Shown here: positions 18,490 through 24,948 of the stretch, piece after piece
How the letters are laid out: each line of letters starts with the position of its first letter
How positions within the stretch are numbered: the first letter of the stretch is position 1
Assembly (NCBI GenBank): GCA_017462565.1
Contig: JAFTQW010000004.1
Span: forward strand, 1-64,000
Source of the DNA: Ruminococcus sp.
Lineage (GTDB): Bacteria > Bacillota > Clostridia > Oscillospirales > Ruminococcaceae
DNA length: 64,000 bases
Direction: 5' to 3'
Made by a program: the position numbers and the translations under genes
Notes under the pieces: model-generated
Told to the model about the DNA's origin: nothing
The model's database searches: none
What the model saw: the letters and a program-made list of their open reading frames with translations, nothing else

Positions 18490-18825
18490 TTACTTAAAAA
18501 CCGCTTCGCAAACTGTAACGTTTACTCTTGCAACGGCAACGCCTGTCATATTCTGAACATTTTCCTTAACAGCTTTCTGAACCTCTTGCGCAACGGCGCA
18601 AGCCTTTTCATTGCTGTTGATTTTTATTTTAATTTCGATCGCTGCAACATCACCGTCGAGCGAAACTTTTATCGGACCGTCTTTCTTTATCTTGCTGATT
18701 TTATTCACCTCGCCGTCAAGACCTGCAACTCCCTTAACGTCAAGAGCGGCAAGTCTTGCAACGGTAATTATAACATCCTCCGATATTTTAAGCCGGCTCT
18801 TCACAGCTTTTTTTGAAATATCCAT
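18490..18825 (-). CDS. Asp23/Gls24 family envelope-stress protein
   Basis: 111-residue Asp23/Gls24 domain protein, the YqhY counterpart next to nusB. The pattern ISEDVIITVARLAALDVKGVAGL opens the domain (only this core is diagnostic). Related proteins associate with the membrane or with acetyl-CoA carboxylase control in Bacillus; accB/accC, which usually precede it, are absent here. First gene of the long nusB-recN run, behind a promoter and a structured leader (18846-18931). Confidence 0.85.
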   Translation of the reverse strand: MDISKKAVKSRLKISEDVIITVARLAALDVKGVAGLDGEVNKISKIKKDGPIKVSLDGDVAAIEIKIKINSNEKACAVAQEVQKAVKENVQNMTGVAVARVNVTVCEAVFK

Positions 18826-18845
18826 ATTTCAGACCTCCGGTTAAT

Positions 18846-18908
18846 GTCGGGCAGCGCTTTCGGCATAAAACCGATTTTTACGGAAAAACCGTAAAAAAAC
18901 TGCCCGAA
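18846..18908 (-). promoter_or_regulatory. Structured 5' leader (three-way junction) of asp23-nusB operon
   Basis: Outer stem CGGGCAG (848-854) with CTGCCCG (900-906) encloses two hairpins: TCGG/CCGA at 860-874 and a 9-bp stem TTTTTACGG/CCGTAAAAA at 875-897. In the transcript this forms a three-way junction starting about 13 nt after the expected transcription start and ending about 10 nt before the RBS (AACCGGAGG). No known riboswitch class is recognised. Confidence 0.55.
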
Positions 18909-18925
18909 CAAATACTTACTTTTAT

Positions 18926-18954
18926 ATTATACCAAATTTTTTCCTGTTTTACAA
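18926..18954 (-). promoter_or_regulatory. Promoter of asp23-nusB-xse-ispA run
   Basis: Minus-strand TTGTAA (18949-18954), 17-nt spacer, TATAAT (18926-18931). The -35 abuts the spoIIIAH stop codon. Confidence 0.65.
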
Positions 18955-19509
18955 CTACTTTACTTCAAAAATTCTGATATTTTCTGCTGAAACTTCTGTT
19001 TCGCCGAGAATTATCTCCTTTATAGACGCTGCCTGAGCCTTATCAAGCCCCTCTGTTTTAACTACTACCTTAGCGGATTCGCCGTCAAGATAGGCAACGC
19101 AGTCTTCAAATCCCTGAGCTTTAACAAGCGATTCGATCGTTCCCTCGGATTCAATCAGCTTTGAAACCTGAACAGCATCCAGCGCATTCATAACCATTTC
19201 ATCCTCGGTAATATCTCCGCCGCCTATTATCATCTGAAGAGTTGCAACGGCTTCATCACGGTTATTCATTTTATCAAGTCTTGCCTGAGCAAAATAATCG
19301 TCTGCTCCGCCGGCTTCGGCACTTACAAATTCCGTTTCGCCGTAGCTTACCGTTTCACCGCCTTCAACAGATGAAATACTGCTCTTTCCGGATTTATCCT
19401 TCGATTTCGGAGCTGTCGCATAGTTTATGTATACCGCTACGGCGAGCATAAGCGTAAGACAGCTCATGATGATATGTTTCTTTCCTATAATTAGTGTTGG
19501 CTTTTTCAT
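18955..19509 (-). CDS. spoIIIAH: Stage III sporulation protein AH
   Basis: Mother-cell half of the SpoIIIAH-SpoIIQ channel that spans the two membranes around the forespore. 184 residues: N-terminal membrane helix (about 12-30), an acidic linker, then a C-terminal ring-forming domain with VVVKTEGLDKAQAASIKEII. Last gene of the spoIIIA operon. Confidence 0.9.
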   Translation of the reverse strand: MKKPTLIIGKKHIIMSCLTLMLAVAVYINYATAPKSKDKSGKSSISSVEGGETVSYGETEFVSAEAGGADDYFAQARLDKMNNRDEAVATLQMIIGGGDITEDEMVMNALDAVQVSKLIESEGTIESLVKAQGFEDCVAYLDGESAKVVVKTEGLDKAQAASIKEIILGETEVSAENIRIFEVK

Positions 19510-19522
19510 AATTTCTCTCCTA

Positions 19523-20056
19523 TTATTTAAGTTTCGTTACATAAATTTTTCCGGTTGGGATACCAAGTGCGGCAGATACCGCTTTGTAGATACGCTCTGT
19601 TACTATCGGACTGTCACAGCCTGTACAGGCAATAACTGCTCCTGTTATTTCCGGAGTTTCTACCGTTTCAATAAGAGCGCTTTTTTCGCTTCCGCCTCCG
19701 ACTATCACATATTTCTCTTCCTCCTCTGTTTTATTTTCACTGCGGCTCTGTTTTCCCTCCTTTGCGTAAACATATCTTTCGTCAGTTCCAACAGTAAGAT
19801 AAACTTTAACTTCTCCTGCTCCTTCAACAGAACTGAGAAATTTTTCAAGCCGCTGCTCGGTTTCACGGCAGTAGGAATCAGAATCAGTTTCCGTATTCTG
19901 ACGGATAATTTTCTCCGATTCATTTTTATCCTGCTTTTTTTCCGGCAGAACCGATGAAAGCATTATCAGAAGCAAGCCTCCTATTCCGAGGATCATTACT
20001 GCCGTTACGGTTTTTTTGTCCTTTTTTATGCTTCCGAGTTTTTCAGGTATTTTCAT
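19523..20056 (-). CDS. spoIIIAG: Stage III sporulation protein AG
   Basis: Ring-forming component of the mother cell-forespore channel. 177 residues: short cytoplasmic N-terminus, one membrane helix (about 17-36), then a ring-building-motif domain that includes GAGEVKVYLTVG and ends with GIPTGKIYVTKLK. The start overlaps the spoIIIAF end by 14 nt, while AH follows 13 nt later. Confidence 0.9.
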   Translation of the reverse strand: MKIPEKLGSIKKDKKTVTAVMILGIGGLLLIMLSSVLPEKKQDKNESEKIIRQNTETDSDSYCRETEQRLEKFLSSVEGAGEVKVYLTVGTDERYVYAKEGKQSRSENKTEEEEKYVIVGGGSEKSALIETVETPEITGAVIACTGCDSPIVTERIYKAVSAALGIPTGKIYVTKLK

Positions 20057-20504
20057 TTACGACCTCCGTTTCTTCCCCAAGACTTTTTCTGATAATATCC
20101 GCCGCTTTTTCAAAATTGTCTGCAATGAGCGTGACCTTAGTAATAGATATGCTTCCATCATCTGAAATATTAACCTCCGTTTCAATTTTATCGCATCTTA
20201 TTCCGGCAGCGCTTATCTGTTCAAGCAGAACTTCCGATACATTATAGGAAGTCTGACGGCGCAGCTCTTCATTATAAAGCTCTCTTGAATACTCGTAATC
20301 CGGAGTATCATATGCTCTGAATTCCGAAAGATCGAACTCAAACGCTCCTCGTATAAACGGCGCAGCGATAACCGTTATAAGAATAAGATCAAGAATAAGC
20401 TTCATCTGATTTTTCAGTTTCGTTCCCGATACAAGGCTCTCTACTATACAAACCGCTGCCGAAGCTGCACATATCGCCATAACCGAACTTTTTATCTCTT
20501 CCAT
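20043..20504 (-). CDS. spoIIIAF: Stage III sporulation protein AF
   Basis: Component of the SpoIIIA complex. 153 residues, starting at the ATG at 20504, which has a strong AGGAGG RBS at 20508-20513; the open frame upstream to 20639 is translated repeat sequence, not protein. Two membrane helices at the N-terminus (ICAASAAVCIVESL and LILDLILITVIAAPF) precede a soluble domain. The structured repeat R2 begins only 5 nt upstream of the RBS, so folding could affect translation. Confidence 0.88.
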   Translation of the reverse strand: MEEIKSSVMAICAASAAVCIVESLVSGTKLKNQMKLILDLILITVIAAPFIRGAFEFDLSEFRAYDTPDYEYSRELYNEELRRQTSYNVSEVLLEQISAAGIRCDKIETEVNISDDGSISITKVTLIADNFEKAADIIRKSLGEETEVVNENT

Positions 20505-20517
20505 TTTTCCTCCTATA

Positions 20518-20684
20518 AGGGGGATTCCATCCCCCTTTAACCCCCTGCCAAAGGGTGAATCCTCCCAACGGTCGCCCGTCCCCTTTGTCACTTCGTGACA
20601 TTTCCCCACACCGTGGGGAATCACCCTTTGGAAACCCATTATTAATTATTCTGATACTCTATAAAAGAGTATCAGAATAATTAA
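20518..20684 (+). repeat. Structured intergenic repeat, copy R2, inside spoIIIA
   Basis: Hairpin AGGGGGAT-TCC-ATCCCCCT (20518-20536), the spacer AACCCCCTG, then an outer stem CCAAAGGGTGA (20548-20558) with TCACCCTTTGG (20621-20631). The outer stem encloses two small hairpins, GTCAC-TTC-GTGAC (20587-20599) and TTCCCCAC-ACC-GTGGGGAA (20602-20620). The tail AAACCCATTATTAATTATT leads into a 19-bp perfect hairpin at 20642-20684. It separates spoIIIAE from spoIIIAF. Confidence 0.85.
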
Positions 20685-20773
20685 GACTAACGTCCAAGAG
20701 CAGACAACCTTTTCGCAACGAATTACAGTAACAGAATCTCAGTTATATGTACAAAAAGCAAACGATATTTGCT

Positions 20774-21868
20774 CTATGAAAAAGACTGAACCAGTATTCC
20801 CGTACAAAGAATCAGCATTACCGAATAGCATACAAGTACGCTCTGAGCAATAGCAAGTCCGCTGTCGATTCCTTTCATGAGCCTTACAAGCGAATCGGCT
20901 GAAAGAAGCTCCGCAGCCGCTGTGCCTATCCACATTACTCCTCTGAATACAAGAAGTTCTATTAGAGGAGGTACGACGAATATCAATATTGCAATATTTC
21001 CGGCAGTTCCGACTGTTGAGCGTATAACGTCAAAGCTCCCTCGGACGGTTGAATACGCATCCGATACTGCGCCTCCGACTATAGGTACAAATCCTGAAAT
21101 AATAAATTTAGCCGTTTTGGCGGCAGCTCCGTCCGTTTTAGCGGCAAGAGTGCATTTCATCGTCGTAAATCCCGTAAACAGAGTCATAGCGACTGTCATT
21201 CCCCATGTTATCAGCTTTTTTATAAGCTTGACAATGCTTTCGACCGAAACATTAGGGAATACGCTCCCGGAAACGGCAAGAACTGCCGTCACGCTCAGAA
21301 TCGGCATAAGAAAACTGTCGGTAAGACCGGCAAAAAGCTCGGAGGCTCCAAGAATCATCATGTTGTATATGCCGCCCGAGGCAATTCCTCCGGAAGCTAT
21401 AGTTATTCCTGCAAAAACAGGAACAAAAACAAGCATGAATCCTCCTGTCCGCTCAATAGCTGAAAGAGAACTTTCATAAACTGCAAACAGCGACGGAGTT
21501 ATAACCGTTACTGCTGTTAAAACGCAGACCATATTATATAATCCGGAATTTGAACCCTTGCTGAAAACTCCGTCGCCCATTCCCCGCATAACGGCAGTAA
21601 AAATGGTTATGGCAAGAAGTGAAGCAAGAAGCCTTGCCGGAGCTTTCAGCTTATCGGCAAGAGAACCGAAAATTTTTTCCCATAGCTCACCAAAGCCAAG
21701 TCCGCTTATATCATCGTATCTCCAGTCTATATCGTATTCCGACAAAACATCGTCAAGCTGAGAAGATATCTCGGAACTGTCTTCAGCGTAATCTGCCGCC
21801 GCATTTACAGGAATAAAATTTATAAACATAAGAAAAAATATAACTGCAAGTAAAAAAATCCTCTTCAT
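20774..21868 (-). CDS. spoIIIAE: Stage III sporulation protein AE
   Basis: Polytopic membrane protein of the SpoIIIA channel complex. 364 residues with an N-terminal signal-like segment (FLLAVIFFLMFINFIPVNA) and about seven or eight membrane helices, including a glycine-rich FAGITIASGGIASGG and GFVPIVGGAVSDAY, typical of the family. 13 nt after spoIIIAD; about 270 nt of repeat sequence follow before spoIIIAF, while this gap is normally very short. Confidence 0.93.
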   Translation of the reverse strand: MKRIFLLAVIFFLMFINFIPVNAAADYAEDSSEISSQLDDVLSEYDIDWRYDDISGLGFGELWEKIFGSLADKLKAPARLLASLLAITIFTAVMRGMGDGVFSKGSNSGLYNMVCVLTAVTVITPSLFAVYESSLSAIERTGGFMLVFVPVFAGITIASGGIASGGIYNMMILGASELFAGLTDSFLMPILSVTAVLAVSGSVFPNVSVESIVKLIKKLITWGMTVAMTLFTGFTTMKCTLAAKTDGAAAKTAKFIISGFVPIVGGAVSDAYSTVRGSFDVIRSTVGTAGNIAILIFVVPPLIELLVFRGVMWIGTAAAELLSADSLVRLMKGIDSGLAIAQSVLVCYSVMLILCTGILVQSFS

Positions 21869-21881
21869 AATTTAAAACTAC

Positions 21882-22271
21882 CTAAAGTATTTCACTTATT
21901 CTTTCAAGAAGCGAGCGTATTATCGGAAGACTTATAAAAGCAAGCGCACCTCTTCCCCACATTTCAGCCGCAGAAGCTATTGCCGTTTCACCGCTGTCAC
22001 AGCATATCTCACAAGTTATCTGAGTTATAAAGCAAATTGCAGCGGCTTTGAAAATAAGCGCCATATAGCTTTCGGATATTCCTGCTTCGGAAAAAATTTC
22101 CCGCACCTCCGATATAACAGGCTCAAGAAAAAGCATAAATCCGCCTATCACCGCAGTACACGCTCCAAGAGCAATAAGCAGCGACTGCTCACGGCAGTAT
22201 TGCCGCAAAAGAACCGCAAAAATCGCTGCGCAAATACAGAAAATCGATATTGAAAGGCTGTTTTCTACCAT
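21882..22271 (-). CDS. spoIIIAD: Stage III sporulation protein AD
   Basis: Small integral membrane protein of the SpoIIIA complex, 129 residues, with about three to four hydrophobic helices and a C-terminal LISLPIIRSLLERISEIL-type end. Overlaps the end of spoIIIAC by 7 nt, as usual. Confidence 0.92.
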   Translation of the reverse strand: MVENSLSISIFCICAAIFAVLLRQYCREQSLLIALGACTAVIGGFMLFLEPVISEVREIFSEAGISESYMALIFKAAAICFITQITCEICCDSGETAIASAAEMWGRGALAFISLPIIRSLLERISEIL

Positions 22272-22462
22272 AATCCAAATACCGTTTTTACTGTTTCAAA
22301 CAGGTTTCCAATTTCTTCAACTATGATAACAAGCACAACAATAAGTCCGGCAAGAGTAGTCATCATCGCCTGTTCTTCACGCTCGGCACGTTTCAGCACA
22401 AGGTTCAGAACAGCGACGATAATTCCCGTTCCTGCAATTTTAAATATTAAATCAATATCCAT
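22265..22462 (-). CDS. spoIIIAC: Stage III sporulation protein AC
   Basis: Two-helix membrane protein of 65 residues, starting MDIDLIFKIAG with the conserved KRAEREEQAMMTTLAGL. The ATG at 22462 has a well-spaced AAAGGA RBS; the ATG at 22471 overlaps it. Confidence 0.93.
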   Translation of the reverse strand: MDIDLIFKIAGTGIIVAVLNLVLKRAEREEQAMMTTLAGLIVVLVIIVEEIGNLFETVKTVFGLW

Positions 22463-22478
22463 AGTCCACATCCTTTTC

Positions 22479-22985
22479 TCAAATTACAAGAATTCCGGTC
22501 ATAACTCCGAAAAGAGTTCCAACGCTTCTGTAAAGTCTGCCCTTTTGTATAAAACAATCGGAACGTCTTTTTTCAAGCGCAGAAAGTTCCTGCTTTATGC
22601 TCTCAATAGAAGCAAGCTGTCCCTCGATATCGCTTGTTCCGAGAATTTCCCCGAAGCGTAAAATAAGCTTGCGTTCCTCATCAGGAATATCCGTCTGAGA
22701 ATTTACAGCCGACTTCCACTGAGCGTGAAAATTTTCTCCCTCATAAAAGTTTTCCGGAAGGGCTTTAATAAACGAAAGCGAGGATAATCCGGAACAGTTT
22801 TTCAGATTCGCAGAAAGCTCGTAAACGCTTAAACCCTGATAACGAATCAGTATTGCCGATTTTTCAACGAGCATTGCCGTTTCCCTGCAAATTTCAAGTT
22901 TTTCACGAAGCCGATCTGCTTTTGAAAATCCGATAGCCGCTCCGGCAAGAGAAAACATTATTGCCGCAATCACCTTAAGAAACAT
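22479..22985 (-). CDS. spoIIIAB: Stage III sporulation protein AB
   Basis: 168-residue membrane-associated SpoIIIA component. An N-terminal helix (AAIMFSLAGAAIGFS), a helical body and a C-terminal hydrophobic tail (LFGVMTGILVI). It is related to type II secretion GspF-like proteins. It overlaps spoIIIAA by 11 nt. Confidence 0.92.
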   Translation of the reverse strand: MFLKVIAAIMFSLAGAAIGFSKADRLREKLEICRETAMLVEKSAILIRYQGLSVYELSANLKNCSGLSSLSFIKALPENFYEGENFHAQWKSAVNSQTDIPDEERKLILRFGEILGTSDIEGQLASIESIKQELSALEKRRSDCFIQKGRLYRSVGTLFGVMTGILVI

Positions 22986-23901
22986 TTTTCAATCTCCTTA
23001 TTTCCCTTATTTTCGATGGGAAACTGCTTCCCTCAAGAAAAACGGCATAATCGAATACTCCTGCCGAAATAAGAGGTCTGGCGACAGTTCTCCTGAGCAT
23101 ATCCTCATAGCTTTCAGCATGAAGCGACGCAGCAAATCTTACTCCGCAGCCAAAGCCGTTAAGAATAGCCGCAGTATCCTTTTCGCCGGAAATTTCGTCG
23201 CAGACTATCATATCAGGGGAAAGAGTTCTTATAGCTGAAAGTATTCCTTCATCACGCTTCGAGCCTACTATAACGTCAGTCATCGCACCTATGTCGTTAT
23301 CAGGAATTCCGCCTGACGTTGAAGATATTTCGTTTCTCTCGTCAATGAGTACGACCTTGAAGCTGTTTCCGCACAAACGGCAAAGATCACGAAGAAGCGT
23401 TGTTTTTCCAGAATTAACTCCGCCGCAGATCAGAACGCTCCTTCCGTTTAAGCAAGTCCGATGAAATATTTCCTCCGCACATCCCTTAACACAGCGTGAT
23501 ATTCTGAAATTAAGGCTGCTGAAATCTCTTATTATCCTGCTCTCGGTTTCAGAAAAAGTACCGGCAGCTCCTACACGCACGCCTTGTCCTATCACAAAAT
23601 ATCCCTCACGCAGTTCACGGGAACAGCTATGCATAGAATATCGGCAAAGAGCTTCCACCATAGCTTTTATATCCGACGGAGAAGCCGTTATGCAATTATT
23701 GCTGTGATGATTGTTAACAAGCTCCCCGTTGGATGTCAGAAACAATATGACGTCGGGATAGACAAAAGAAACCGCTCTTCCGCTTCGGATGCGTATCTCG
23801 CTTAAACGGATTCTTTTTTCCTCTTTAACCTTCAGCATCGCCGAGCGTATCGAAGCTGTTACATAGGACGATATTATCTCATAGCTTGTACGTTTTTCCA
23901 T
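22975..23901 (-). CDS. spoIIIAA: Stage III sporulation protein AA (ATPase)
   Basis: Cytoplasmic ATPase of the mother-cell channel, similar to secretion ATPases. Walker A GGVNSGKTT at about 160-168, Walker B region MIVCDEISG. About 308 residues from the ATG at 23901 with AGGGGAG RBS; a GTG at 23919 is less likely. First gene of the operon; a possible sigma-E-like promoter is upstream. Confidence 0.94.
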   Translation of the reverse strand: MEKRTSYEIISSYVTASIRSAMLKVKEEKRIRLSEIRIRSGRAVSFVYPDVILFLTSNGELVNNHHSNNCITASPSDIKAMVEALCRYSMHSCSRELREGYFVIGQGVRVGAAGTFSETESRIIRDFSSLNFRISRCVKGCAEEIFHRTCLNGRSVLICGGVNSGKTTLLRDLCRLCGNSFKVVLIDERNEISSTSGGIPDNDIGAMTDVIVGSKRDEGILSAIRTLSPDMIVCDEISGEKDTAAILNGFGCGVRFAASLHAESYEDMLRRTVARPLISAGVFDYAVFLEGSSFPSKIREIRRLKNVS

Positions 23902-23922
23902 TCTGCTCTCCCCTTTCACTCA

Positions 23923-23952
23923 ATAATATTCAGCTTGGACATACATTATGAC
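23923..23952 (-). promoter_or_regulatory. Possible sigma-E promoter of spoIIIA operon
   Basis: On the minus strand GTCATAAT (23945-23952) resembles the sigma-E -35 (GTCATATT), and 14 nt later AATATTAT (23923-23930) is a weak match to the CATACAAT -10. Tentative. Confidence 0.3.
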
Positions 23953-23987
23953 AGACATTACAAAAGCATTTGCTTTTTATGTTATTA

Positions 23988-24096
23988 TAAGGGAGACGCT
24001 GTCTAACTTACCAATGCCGACAACTTAGACGGGGCGCTGTCCCCGTACCCCTGCCAAAGGGGAGTACATCCCCTTTGTAATCCCAGTATTAATTAT
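23988..24096 (+). repeat. Structured intergenic repeat, copy R3
   Basis: A partial hairpin AGAC-GCT-GTCT near 23992, then CAATGCCGACAACTTA, the hairpin ACGGGG/CCCCGT (24029-24046), spacer GTACCCCTGC and a perfect stem CAAAGGGG/CCCCTTTG (24055-24077). The tail TAATCCCAGTATTAATTATT matches R2. It lies between spoIIIAA and the phage-derived gene fragment. Confidence 0.8.
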
Positions 24097-24183
24097 TCTC
24101 ATTACCTCATTGAAATATCTCTTACCGCAAAAGGAATTCGTGTACTTTGCGGAGTTTTAGAAGACGAATGCGTTGAAGTGTAA
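24092..24183 (+). pseudogene. Tail of a lost phage gene
   Basis: A plus-strand frame reads ...LIEISLTAKGIRVLCGVLEDE then CVEV and stops with a TAA placed just before the AAGGAG RBS of the next gene, the spacing expected within a phage operon. Its 5' side runs straight into repeat R3, so the gene has been cut off. The family was not recognised. Confidence 0.35.
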
Positions 24184-24192
24184 GGAGTTACT

Positions 24193-24738
24193 ATGGGAAA
24201 GAAAAAACGAAAGCACTATGCAATTGAAAAGCTTCATCCTGATATCAAAGAAGCTGTTGACGAAATGATAAAAGCAGATTTCACCTATAATGAAATTGTT
24301 GACTACATAAAGAGCACCGGAAACAGCATTTCAAAATCAGCCGTTCAGAGATATGCTTCAAATCTTATGGAATCACTTCATACTCTCCGAATGGCACAGG
24401 AAAATTTCAGCGCTATCATGGAAGAAACCGAAAAATACAAAAATGTTGATTTTACAGAACCGCTCACACGTCTTTTATGCAGCCGTTTATTAGACCAAAT
24501 CAATAAGCTGTCAGATGAACAGGTACAAGAAATAGATATTGAAACATTGACTAAAAATGCGGTTGCTCTTACGAGAGCAGTCGCTTACAAAAGGAATGTT
24601 GATGCAAAGACAAACACAGTGATCGGAAACGGTGTGGAACAGTTCAATGAAACGTTCTTTCAAACGTTGGCGGACGACAAGCCGAAACTTTACAAGGAAC
24701 TCAAAAACTTCCTTAAAGATAATTTTAAGACCTCTTGA
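24193..24738 (+). CDS. Mu gp27-like (DUF3486) phage protein, orphan
   Basis: 181 residues. The N-terminal helix-turn-helix-like part (about 12-60) reads FTYNEIVDYIKSTGNSISKS then AVQRYASN, the pattern of DUF3486/Mu gp27, proposed to be a small terminase subunit. The rest is helical. It has a strong RBS, is complete and has a terminator-like hairpin after it, yet no large terminase, portal or other phage gene is next to it. It is on the strand opposite to its neighbours, consistent with a decayed Mu-like prophage. Whether it is still used is unknown. Confidence 0.75.
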   Translation: MGKKKRKHYAIEKLHPDIKEAVDEMIKADFTYNEIVDYIKSTGNSISKSAVQRYASNLMESLHTLRMAQENFSAIMEETEKYKNVDFTEPLTRLLCSRLLDQINKLSDEQVQEIDIETLTKNAVALTRAVAYKRNVDAKTNTVIGNGVEQFNETFFQTLADDKPKLYKELKNFLKDNFKTS

Positions 24739-24755
24739 TGATGTTCAAGAGGTCT
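24728..24755 (+). terminator. Hairpin after DUF3486 gene
   Basis: AGACCTCTTGA and TCAAGAGGTCT pair around a short loop, overlapping the stop codon of the DUF3486 gene. No strong U-run follows. Confidence 0.5.
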
Positions 24756-24769
24756 CATACTATCTGATT

Positions 24770-24886
24770 TTATAGTTCTCGCAGTCCCTTAAAATCCCTC
24801 AGAAGTTTCCCGAAAGTATAACCACATCCCTGCATTTCCCGTAATGTCCCATGATATTCCGGTTGAAATTTACATTTTAATTCGTG
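24770..24886 (-). pseudogene. Possible C-terminal remnant of an unknown gene
   Basis: A minus-strand frame of about 38 codons, without a good start, reads ...FQPEYHGTLREMQGCGYTFG then KLLRDFKGLREL and a stop. The composition looks protein-like rather than random. The family was not recognised. It lies in the debris zone between the phage gene and the ABC transporter. Confidence 0.3.
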
Positions 24887-24912
24887 ACTTTACAAATAGA
24901 AATGACAGCTAC

Positions 24913-24940
24913 AAATGCTCCACAAAATGTGGAGCATTTT
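24913..24940 (-). terminator. Terminator of ABC transporter operon
   Basis: AAATGCTCCACA / TGTGGAGCATTT hairpin about 9 nt past the permease stop, with T-rich sequence on both sides, so it could work in both directions. Confidence 0.75.
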
Positions 24941-24948
24941 TCAAATTA

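Noticed and set aside
20505..20639. N-terminal extension of spoIIIAF
   Set aside because: The 45 extra codons are repeat R2 in translation; the RBS at 20508-20513 sets the start at 20504.
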